Positions 1 to 6,378 of a stretch of 20,401 bases of DNA are shown piece after piece. Both the position numbers and the translations under genes were made by a program. Numbering within the stretch: the stretch's first letter is position 1; each line of letters begins with the position of its first letter. Under the pieces are notes generated by a model. That model saw only the letters and a list, made by a program, of their open reading frames with translations. It had not been told where the DNA came from and did not search any database. The DNA is taken from positions 1 through 20,401 of the forward strand of contig CAOKJJ010000086.1 of NCBI GenBank assembly GCA_948468465.1, given 5' to 3'. This DNA comes from an uncultured Eubacterium sp. GTDB taxonomy: Bacteria > Bacillota_A > Clostridia > Lachnospirales > Lachnospiraceae.

Positions 1-720
1 GATGATTATTCTGATGTGGACATTGTGCTGCTGCTTGACGGAAAGCAATTTGGCCAGTTCACGTTTTTATTGGAAAAATGTTTGGAACAGATAAGTGACA
101 AAATCATCTTGTGCTGGCCGGAGAGATTTAACAATGAAGCTATTATGAATAACGGTTATTTATTGTTAAGCGGTTCCCGTATTTTTCAATTTGATGTCTT
201 TTTGTTAAATGCCGAAAAAGCAGATGACAATATGTGCCGTCTGCATTATACAGGACTAAAAAAAGCAGACATTATTTTTGACAAAACAGGTATGGTCAAT
301 GAGTTCATGGAACTGTGCCTGACGGGAGATTTGTGGAGTGATGATGTGACCTACCTTGAAAAAACATACTGGTATCACGCAAATATGACAGGCAAGTATC
401 TAAAAAGAAAAGATTATTTCAAGCTGAATCAGGTTCTGCATACAATGTATGAAGCACATATATCTATGCTGCTTTCCGGTTTTGATCAAATCACCTGGGG
501 AGGAAGCGCGAATAAATTACATTTTATTCCCCTGGAAAAACAGGCTCACCTGAAAAAATATTACTGCCCTGAAAATCTCGAAGGTATGAAGCAGAATTTG
601 ATAGACTGCATGAAATGGTTTCAGGCAGATACAAAAGAGGTTTATGGCTTGAAGGGATTGCGTTATTTTTCATATCCGGGGGATACGGTCATCCAGCATT
701 GGACAAACGAGATGGAATGA
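1..720 (+). CDS. Nucleotidyltransferase-domain protein, 5' end cut off by the window edge
   Basis: The reading frame is open from base 1, so the start lies outside the window and 239 codons plus a TGA stop are visible. The first residues, DDYSDVDIVLLLD, are the metal-binding D-x-D segment of the polymerase-beta nucleotidyltransferase fold. In the family this follows a Gly-Ser motif, here lost off the edge. The rest is an aromatic-rich helical domain (YWYHANMTGKYL, MYEAHISMLLSGF) like the accessory domain of aminoglycoside or lincosamide nucleotidyltransferases. Such enzymes transfer AMP to a small molecule, often an antibiotic, but nothing visible fixes the substrate. It is the only plus-strand gene and converges on the minus-strand cluster across a bidirectional terminator. 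The domain call is fairly sure; a resistance function is only a possibility. Confidence 0.75.
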   Translation, partial: DDYSDVDIVLLLDGKQFGQFTFLLEKCLEQISDKIILCWPERFNNEAIMNNGYLLLSGSRIFQFDVFLLNAEKADDNMCRLHYTGLKKADIIFDKTGMVNEFMELCLTGDLWSDDVTYLEKTYWYHANMTGKYLKRKDYFKLNQVLHTMYEAHISMLLSGFDQITWGGSANKLHFIPLEKQAHLKKYYCPENLEGMKQNLIDCMKWFQADTKEVYGLKGLRYFSYPGDTVIQHWTNEME

Positions 721-750
721 GCGGATACATACTGCGCCTGCGTTAATTGC

Positions 751-797
751 AAAAAATCTCCGAGCACAGCTATTTACGCGGTGTTCAGAGATTTTTT
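751..797. terminator. Bidirectional intrinsic terminator
   Basis: A 10-bp outer stem (AAAAAATCTC paired with GAGATTTTTT) is followed, after one mismatch, by a 6-bp inner stem (GAGCAC with GTGTTC, one G-U pair) and a 13-nt loop. The A-run and T-run at the ends give a U-tract in both directions. It sits 30 bp after the plus-strand nucleotidyltransferase and about 28 bp after the minus-strand 51-residue gene, so it would serve both converging units. Confidence 0.8.
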
Positions 798-824
798 CAC
801 TTAATCTCCTGCAAAACTGACGTT

Positions 825-980
825 TTATTCATTCTCTTTCGCTCTTGCAATTGTGTCAAGCAGCTTCAAAATCTCGTCTTTTGTATAGGTTTCCTTTTCG
901 TCCGCATCCACCATCAAACGAATTTCATACAATGTTGACATTTTCGTATCCCTGCGTTCCTTTTCTGTCATAGCATCCAT
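825..980 (-). CDS. Small acidic/basic protein of 51 residues, unknown function
   Basis: The frame runs from ATG at 980 to TAA at 825 and encodes 51 residues, beginning MDAMTEKERRDTK and ending TIARAKENE. Upstream of the ATG is a purine-rich stretch, GGAGAAAGGAAAACAG, which is a good ribosome site. The protein is highly charged and predicted mostly helical (TKDEILKLLDTIARAKE), with no membrane segment, signal peptide or cysteine. A likely sigma-70-type promoter lies at 1076-1104 and a terminator follows at 751-797, so it looks like a self-contained single-gene unit, distinct from the polysaccharide operon. An internal ATG (residue 14, MSTLYEIRLMVD) is an alternative start. I do not recognise the family. 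The size and charge fit a small regulatory or antitoxin-like protein, but no partner gene is adjacent. Confidence 0.6.
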   Translation of the reverse strand: MDAMTEKERRDTKMSTLYEIRLMVDADEKETYTKDEILKLLDTIARAKENE

Positions 981-1010
981 CTGTTTTCCTTTCTCCTTTT
1001 CGGGTTATTG

Positions 1011-1041
1011 GCAACAATTCAGACAATCCTTGAACGGTTAC
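1011..1041. repeat. Palindromic repeat, copy A (decayed)
   Basis: This 31-bp segment matches 26 of 31 positions of copy B (1192-1222) in the same orientation. Both are inverted repeats around a 9-nt loop (gacaatcct here). Three positions of the 11-bp arms no longer pair in this copy. It lies in the transcribed leader of the 51-residue gene. Confidence 0.6.
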
Positions 1042-1075
1042 GGTTGTTGTTCGTTTTTCCCTTTTGGACAATTAC

Positions 1076-1104
1076 ATAATAACACATTTTTATTGCTATT
1101 CCAA
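1076..1104 (-). promoter_or_regulatory. Predicted sigma-70-type promoter for the 51-residue gene
   Basis: On the minus strand a TTGGAA -35-like box and a TATTAT -10-like box are separated by exactly 17 bp. The -10 box lies about 95 bp before the ATG at 980, leaving a leader that contains one copy of the palindromic repeat (1011-1041). Confidence 0.5.
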
Positions 1105-1183
1105 CCTCGGATATAGTGCTGTGTTTTACGTTTTTATTGGAAATTTGTGGAGTGATGCTGTGCTCTGCCTTGTGTGAAGCGTG

Positions 1184-1230
1184 AAAATTTTGTAACAGTT
1201 CAGATAACCCTTGAACTGTTACAAAATTTT
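1184..1230. terminator. 19-bp perfect hairpin (palindromic repeat copy B) at the operon 3' end
   Basis: Arms 1184-1202 and 1212-1230 are perfect reverse complements (19 bp) around the 9-nt loop gataaccct. The core is GTAACAGTTCA paired with TGAACTGTTAC, flanked by AAAATTTT on both sides. On the minus strand the lepB stop codon (1221-1219) lies in the first arm, and the second arm ends in TTTT, so it probably terminates or protects the 3' end of the long polysaccharide transcript. The U-tract is short. Its relation to copy A suggests a dispersed repeat family used as a terminator. Confidence 0.6.
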
Positions 1231-1704
1231 TCCTATCACACAATCTTCCTGTACCACCCCAACGATCGGATATCGGCTGTCTTTGCTCTTTGATACATTG
1301 TCGCCAATCACAAAATACTGCCGGTCCAAAAGATCTGTTTCGTCAGAAGCGGTTCCTGCATATGCAAACTGTTTCTTTTTCGGATAAACACTGCTCTCTA
1401 TGCCATTTACATACAAGATTCCATGCGCAATCCGCACCGTATCCCCTGGAACAGCCACTACTCTTTTTACAAGCACAGTATCCAGGCCCTCACAATAAAA
1501 GGCAATCACATCTCCATAGGTATAGCTTTTCTGACGTCTGTCCAGCAGCGCCAGCTGCATGTTCTGATAAGCCGGATACATAGAATCCCCCTGTATCAGA
1601 ATGAGTTGGAATAAATGGCTGCTGCTATAATACGCAAAGATGCCGATAAGGGCATAAACAGCCAGCTGCCTGAGCCAGTTATTTTTTCTGAATATTTGTT
1701 TCAT
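1219..1704 (-). CDS. lepB: Signal peptidase I
   Basis: This 161-residue protein has one N-terminal membrane segment (about residues 13-37) and an extracytoplasmic S26 protease domain. The catalytic serine is S41 in GDSMYPAY, the general-base lysine is K80 in VLVKRVVAVPGD, and the family box GDNVSKSKDSRYP is at 134-146. The length matches short Gram-positive SipS-type enzymes. It would cleave signal peptides of secreted proteins at the outer face of the membrane. The start is 3 nt after the stop of the fusion gene upstream, with no strong ribosome site of its own, so translation probably depends on coupling. It is the last gene of the operon and its stop lies inside a long hairpin. Its specific role in a polysaccharide locus is unknown. 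Confidence 0.93.
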   Translation of the reverse strand: MKQIFRKNNWLRQLAVYALIGIFAYYSSSHLFQLILIQGDSMYPAYQNMQLALLDRRQKSYTYGDVIAFYCEGLDTVLVKRVVAVPGDTVRIAHGILYVNGIESSVYPKKKQFAYAGTASDETDLLDRQYFVIGDNVSKSKDSRYPIVGVVQEDCVIGKIL

Positions 1705-1707
1705 CTC

Positions 1708-3048
1708 TTATATTTTCATAACATTTGACAATTCAAACTGCTCAATGATTTCCGCAATCTTTTCAGAGACACTCCGTTCAATATAAGCATTGTCCTTCCC
1801 GGTTCGTATAGACTGAAGAAACGCAACCATTTCATAACGAATCCCTTCTCCTTCCAGCTGGTAAAAATATTTCTGATTGTTTTCCTGGTCTTCATAACGA
1901 ATTTCAAAAAAATCTGTCTTCCACCATGGTGCCGGCACATACAAATACCCTCTTGTGCCGGACACAACAAGCTCCCCTTCCGACTTTACGCCCTTTCCCA
2001 CTTTAAAAGACGCTACCGCATCCGCATATGTAAAATCTGCTTTTGTAAATAAATCAAATTTCTGCTCTTTATCTAGAAACAAAGAAGATATCTGTGCATG
2101 ACGGATATTCGTTCCCAAAATCTGAAAAATAGGAAGCATTGCCGCCGGTCCCCATGCACAAATGCTGTTCCAGGGCTGATGATGGCGGCCTGCATTTTTA
2201 TAATGAATGTCCCGCAGACTGGTGCAGGTTGCATCTACCGAAACGATGCGTCCAATTCTCCCGCTCTTAAGCAGCAACAGCATCCGATTATATGCGGTTG
2301 CATAAGCTGTTTTAATTGCATCCATCAAAACAAGCCGTTTCTGATCCGCAATCGAAAACAATTCCCTGCACTGTCTGGCATCTAACGCAACCGGTGACTC
2401 GCAAAGCACATGTATGCCTGCCTCAAATGCCTGACGGATCTCCCTTTCGTGCCTGCTTGGATGTGATGCCAGATAAACAGCATCTGTATTGGCAAGCAAT
2501 TTCTCATAATCTTCTGTGACCTGAACGTTCTTTTCCTGAAATATCCGTTTCAAAGATCTGTCTTTCGAACATACACAAGTTACCTCTATTCCATTTACGA
2601 ACGTACTTTCCTTATAATATTTTTCCAACATAGATGTCTCGCCTGCAAGTCCCAGACGCAGGCTTCCCTGTGCGGATCTTAATTCAGAGCTGGAAATTCC
2701 CTCTGTTCTCTCCAGATAAACAACTTTGCAGTATTCCTTTAAATAGTCAAATCTGCCTGTCCAGTCCGAACCGACGGTAAAAATGTCAATGCCATAGCGC
2801 CGAATATCGTCAATTTTCTGTCCTTCATATTCTTCTACAATAATCTCATCCGCAATGCCTGTTGCCCGCACTTCTTCAATTCGTTCCATTAATGTCTGCC
2901 TGACATTGATCTTGCCGCGTGCTTTGTCATAATCGTCCGCAGTGACTCCCACAATCAGATAGTCGCCAAGTGCTTTCGCTCTTTTCAGCAGACAGATATG
3001 TCCATAATGGAGCAGGTCATAGGTGCCATATGTAATTACTTTCTTCAT
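1708..3048 (-). CDS. TagD-like cytidylyltransferase fused to a degenerate Gfo/Idh/MocA-type domain
   Basis: This 446-residue two-domain protein starts with a glycerol-3-phosphate cytidylyltransferase-like domain (residues 1-125): GTYDLLHYGH with the HxGH nucleotide site at H14-H17, and RTEGISSS at 114-121. The expected reaction is CTP plus a polyol phosphate to a CDP-polyol, most simply CDP-glycerol for the TagF-like enzyme nearby. Residues 129-446 resemble a Gfo/Idh/MocA oxidoreductase, but the usual EKP motif reads ESP (217-219), the Rossmann glycine loop reads GLAGETS, and the usual D-x-G-x-H helix reads GPAAMLPIFQIL. The catalytic lysine and NAD-binding glycines are therefore not evident. 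ATG 3048 is chosen because AAAGGAAACG precedes it and homology starts there; a GTG at 3066 is possible. The cytidylyltransferase is confident; the second domain's activity is doubtful. Confidence 0.88.
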   Translation of the reverse strand: MKKVITYGTYDLLHYGHICLLKRAKALGDYLIVGVTADDYDKARGKINVRQTLMERIEEVRATGIADEIIVEEYEGQKIDDIRRYGIDIFTVGSDWTGRFDYLKEYCKVVYLERTEGISSSELRSAQGSLRLGLAGETSMLEKYYKESTFVNGIEVTCVCSKDRSLKRIFQEKNVQVTEDYEKLLANTDAVYLASHPSRHEREIRQAFEAGIHVLCESPVALDARQCRELFSIADQKRLVLMDAIKTAYATAYNRMLLLLKSGRIGRIVSVDATCTSLRDIHYKNAGRHHQPWNSICAWGPAAMLPIFQILGTNIRHAQISSLFLDKEQKFDLFTKADFTYADAVASFKVGKGVKSEGELVVSGTRGYLYVPAPWWKTDFFEIRYEDQENNQKYFYQLEGEGIRYEMVAFLQSIRTGKDNAYIERSVSEKIAEIIEQFELSNVMKI

Positions 3049-3072
3049 TCGTTTCCTTTCCGTCACCTGCTC

Positions 3073-4026
3073 CTATTGATCCAATTCAAGCAGAGCATCT
3101 GCGAATATCTCCATATACTTCTTTTCTCCTATGGAAACTCTGATGCAATCCCCAAATCTGCCAATGCCTTCATACATTTTAATCAATATGCGCTTTTCCT
3201 GTTTCATGCGCTGCACCAATCTATGTGCCCCTGTCTTTTGTTTGATAAAAATAAAATTTCCCGTGCCGCCCATTGTCTCATATCCATGCTCTGCCAGTGT
3301 TTTTCTTATATAATCTCTGCCTTCTTCAAATTCAGCAACAAGGCTGGCGATCATGCCCTCCTCCTGTATGATATTTTGCACAAACAGCTGCGCAAATGCA
3401 TTGATATGATGCGGCGTACACATTTTCTGCAGCAGCTGTAATTCTCGTTTGCTCCCTGCCACATACCCAAGACGGGCACCTGCCAGAGAAAACAATTTGG
3501 AAAACGTGCGGGTCACAAATACATGCTCCTGTTCCACGGCATACCTGATAAATGTATCCGGATAAAAATAATGATATGCCTCATCGACCAGAATGGTAAT
3601 CTCATTTTTACGCGCCTGTTCCAGAATCTCTGCAAATGCTTCTTCAGTATAAACATTCCCAATCGGATTATTAGGATTAACAAGAATCAAAAGCTGAATA
3701 TCCGGCGTCATATAGTCCAAAATGCGCCCAACCGGCATGTTAAGATCATGCGTATAAGGCACCGGAACAAATATCCGGCCATACATTTTTGCATACACTT
3801 CATACATGGCATAGGTCGGAGCTACGCCCACAATCTTTCCGCCTTGTCTGGTAAACATCTCTATCATATATCGGATGCCTTCCGCAGATCCATTTACCAT
3901 GCAAATATGAGAACTGTCGATGCCTAAAAACTGCTTTCTCCATATAATTCCGGACAGTAAATATGCACGCCCCACAAATCTCCCAGTGTAATATCCGCAA
4001 CCCTTTCCGTCGTCGTAAACGGACAC
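3073..4026 (-). pseudogene. HisC-like class I/II PLP aminotransferase lacking its N-terminus
   Basis: Homology to histidinol-phosphate-type aminotransferases begins at about base 3930 (FLGIDSSHICMVNGSAEG) and runs to the stop at 3073. Conserved elements, numbered in the frame opened by GTG 4026, are NPNNPIG (117-123), DEAYHYF with the PLP-contacting D148, and the Schiff-base lysine K177 in RTFSKLFSLAGARLGY. Compared with E. coli HisC, about the first 70 residues are missing, including the N-terminal substrate-contacting arm. The frame upstream of 3930 is only an out-of-frame reading of the preceding F420-beta-like gene, and no ribosome site precedes GTG 4026 or the internal ATG at about 3900. 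I infer a deletion fused the two genes and that this is inactive. The original role may have been to make an amino-sugar or amino-alcohol precursor. Confidence 0.75.
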
Positions 4027-4908
4027 TCATAACAGCACGGCCTGCTCATCAGATGATCCAGCCATACTGACCAGAATGGATTAAACCAGCGGTCTTTTTT
4101 TATGATTCGAATTCCTGCATGTCTTTTTATCACAATTTTCATCTCCTCGAAATCCCATCTGCCCCCCCCCCGGACAATTGCGGACAAACGGAAACTTCAT
4201 TTTCATTCCCTGAAAATCCCATCTGCCCTGCCCGATAAGCGGCTTTCCTTTGTATCTGTAATCCAGCTTTTTGATTCCTGATCCATATTTTTTTTGAATG
4301 TATCTGTCCAGTTTTCGCATATAAAGCGGACTTGGAACCCCTTCGCAAATAACCTCTATCGTAAGAAGACATTGCTGATTCGTATTTCCAAGATATGCCC
4401 TTAAGCCTGCAATCTGACACGGTGTCCCAGAAAATAAAACTTTTTTTCCTTCTTTTAAAAACTGTTTTGTTTTTCGGTATGCCATCCCAACAGCGCTTTG
4501 TGCATACTTTGATTTTCGAAATCTGTTCAGCAAGCGTTTATCCGTGATATAATCATGATATACAAAAAGTCCCTTCGCCCTTGCTCCGAAAATCACATAA
4601 TTTTCATCACAAAACGCATCTGCAATGACAGAAAATGCGCCTCCTGATGTACTTTCAAATCTCACTTTTCTATCAAGGCTGTATCCTCCAAACACATATT
4701 GATCCGAGCCATATCGAAAAGGCTTGCATGCGGCCGGACATACCTGCCTGCATGTCCCGCAGCCGATACATAACTGACTGTCCGTAACCGGATACCGAAA
4801 TCCTTCCTCATCCTCTTCCATTGTAATGGCATTCTTTTGACATGCATTTGCACAGGCTTCACACCCAAAACATGCTTCTTTTCTCCCGCTCTCTAAATAT
4901 CCTGTCAT
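3924..4908 (-). pseudogene. Coenzyme F420 hydrogenase/dehydrogenase beta-subunit-like protein, frameshifted and truncated
   Basis: The gene starts at ATG 4908 after AGAAGGGTATTT. Two ferredoxin-type 4Fe-4S motifs are intact: C13-C16-C19-C23 and C47-C50-C53-C57. They are followed by the flavoprotein-like core (TSGGAFSVIA, FSGTPCQIAGLRAYL, TIEVICEGVPSP). The frame then breaks: a 64-bp imperfect direct duplication containing a G10 tract shifts it, and translation ends at 4081. The rest of the family domain continues in the next frame (GRWDFEEMKIVIKRHAG, CYECPFTTTERVADITLGD, WGVHIYCPELYG) and stops at 3924, where sequence joins the aminotransferase. At least 100 C-terminal residues are missing. 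Such genes often accompany polysaccharide pyruvyl transferases, as here; their biochemical role is not settled. Confidence 0.85.
4153..4227. repeat. 64-bp imperfect duplication with a C10/G10 homopolymer
   Basis: The 14-bp word AAATCCCATCTGCC (plus strand) occurs at 4150-4163 (with one base of context) and again at 4214-4227, offset by 64 bp. Similarity continues about 20 bp beyond each copy with mismatches. Ten consecutive C (4162-4171) overlap the first copy. Removing 64 bp, or one base of the C10 run, restores the frame of the F420-beta-like gene. Confidence 0.8.
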
Positions 4909-4943
4909 AAATACCCTTCTTTCGCGATAATCTCCTTCCTTTC

Positions 4944-6089
4944 CTATGGAAGTATCTGTTTTAAAAAAGCAAACGATTCCTTTCGAAACAGATCTATTTT
5001 AAAATGAACCTTTTCATAAATATCTCTGACGGCCTCCTCCGACTCTGACGCCATATCCATCTGTAATGACAATCCGGTTAATTTTAACAAACCCTGCGTT
5101 TTGGCACTGCACAGTTCTCTCTCCCAGATACGTAACGGACGTTTGTACTGCACGCCAAACACCGCTCCGTGAAAAGAATTTGTCACAACAAATTCCGCAT
5201 GCCTGATCAATGATAAAAATTCTTCCACGCCCGCATGATAAAACATTTTTCGTCCGGGCTTATCTTCATTTGCCGCCCGCAGACTGATCTCGGCAATCTT
5301 CCATCCCCGCTTTGCTGCCAGACTTTCCGCGTATTCTTCCATGATCGGATTGTATCTGCGGGAATACAAAAGCAGATACTTTTCTTTCATTATCTTTGGC
5401 GCTGTAATGCAATCATATTCGCTGCTTGTCAAAAGCAGCGTCGGATCTGCCACCTGCCTGACTGGCACCTTCACATGTTCTTTTACATAAGAAAGCAGGG
5501 TATCCTCCCTAAGGCCAATCGCTTTAAAGTTCTGCAGTCTGTCATTTAAGATCCGACAGGCATCCTCTGTCAGGCTGATATCTCCAAAACTGGCTGCATA
5601 GGCAACTGTATATCCGTTTTTCATATCGTCATAATTGGCATAATAGCCGTCGTCAAATCCTCCAAACTCATCTATACAAAAAATGGTATCGCTCCCGCAT
5701 ATAAACCCATCCAGATTTTCTTTTTCTATTTCGTTAAAATTCTGCGATGTGTATTTCCCACAGGTACGGCAGAACTGTTCTTTGTAGAACTGTTCAAATT
5801 TTGCAAAATTTTCCCTAATTGCGGGCATGCTGCATTCACACATTACCCTTGATTCATCGTCCCTGTCCCACATTCCATCAAATGGATGCAGGGGGTCTTT
5901 TCCCACAAGTGCATCCGGACAATAATCCACAAGGACCGGCTGGTATTTTCCGGAGCCGATTTTTCTGACTGCCCGATGCAGCGCCCATGTTTGAAGAGCT
6001 GAGCCGTAGTTTGTAAAGTTACAATAAATATTATAGCTGACCGTGCCTATGCGTTTTGCCGTCCCGTCTGCCTTTTCATATTCAGTCAT
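4944..6089 (-). CDS. Polysaccharide pyruvyl transferase family protein
   Basis: This 381-residue cytosolic protein starts at ATG 6089 behind GGGAGG with 8-nt spacing. The family's N-terminal signature, NYGSALQTWALHRAV, is at 27-41; GSDTIFC is at 132-138; DPTLLL is at 215-220; and the C-terminal signature TNSFHGAVFGVQYKRP is at 303-318. Known relatives such as CsaB and WcaK-type enzymes transfer pyruvate from phosphoenolpyruvate to a sugar, forming a negatively charged ketal on surface glycans. Many family members in Clostridia sit beside an F420-beta-like gene, as this one does (35 bp downstream). That partner is broken here, so the pair may no longer act as a unit. The family call is strong; the acceptor glycan is unknown. 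Confidence 0.9.
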   Translation of the reverse strand: MTEYEKADGTAKRIGTVSYNIYCNFTNYGSALQTWALHRAVRKIGSGKYQPVLVDYCPDALVGKDPLHPFDGMWDRDDESRVMCECSMPAIRENFAKFEQFYKEQFCRTCGKYTSQNFNEIEKENLDGFICGSDTIFCIDEFGGFDDGYYANYDDMKNGYTVAYAASFGDISLTEDACRILNDRLQNFKAIGLREDTLLSYVKEHVKVPVRQVADPTLLLTSSEYDCITAPKIMKEKYLLLYSRRYNPIMEEYAESLAAKRGWKIAEISLRAANEDKPGRKMFYHAGVEEFLSLIRHAEFVVTNSFHGAVFGVQYKRPLRIWERELCSAKTQGLLKLTGLSLQMDMASESEEAVRDIYEKVHFKIDLFRKESFAFLKQILP

Positions 6090-6111
6090 ACAGTTATCCT
6101 CCCAATAAGCA

Positions 6112-6378
6112 TCAGTCCCTCTTTACATATATTTCATCAGACTCTGTTTCTTTCTTCCTATTCTCGTCCATCCCCAGCTTTTCATTTATTTTCTTTTTCG
6201 CTCTCCGCCAATAAATGCCTACAACCGCCCCTACCGTAACCATAACACCAGCGACAGCCTGTATCACATATGTCATCACCGATGGATCTATATATGCCTG
6301 TCCATTGGCCCCAAACGCCATCATAAAACACAATGCGGCATACATAATTACTCCTGCTGTCAGCAACCTTTTCTTCAT
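6112..6378 (-). CDS. Small two-segment membrane protein, partner of the YidC-TagF fusion
   Basis: This 88-residue protein begins MKKRLLTAGVIMYAAL, a signal-like first membrane segment (about 5-23). A short extracytoplasmic turn (NGQAYIDPSVMTY) follows, then a second segment (about 35-58, with VAGVMVTVGAVVGIYW) and a basic-acidic cytosolic tail (RRAKKKINEKLGMDENRKKE). Both ends should face the cytosol unless the first segment is cleaved. The start codon overlaps the stop of the YidC-TagF gene (ATGA), implying coupled translation and matched stoichiometry. I do not know a characterised function; the context suggests a subunit or stabiliser of the fusion protein. The AYIDPS segment looks like a conserved motif worth tracing in homologs. 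Confidence 0.8.
   Translation of the reverse strand: MKKRLLTAGVIMYAALCFMMAFGANGQAYIDPSVMTYVIQAVAGVMVTVGAVVGIYWRRAKKKINEKLGMDENRKKETESDEIYVKRD

Noticed and set aside
747..938. 63-codon plus-strand frame after the nucleotidyltransferase
   Set aside because: It begins inside the terminator hairpin and lies antisense to the better supported 51-residue gene.
1019..1243. 74-codon minus-strand frame overlapping the end of lepB
   Set aside because: It runs through both palindromic repeats and the predicted promoter, has no ribosome site, and its residues resemble no family.
3073..4026. Intact full-length aminotransferase
   Set aside because: The first 32 residues of this frame are an out-of-frame reading of the preceding gene, and the usual N-terminal segment is absent.
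4081..4908. Programmed ribosomal frameshift at the G10 run
   Set aside because: A frameshift product would still stop at 3924 without the conserved C-terminus, so loss of function explains the region more simply.
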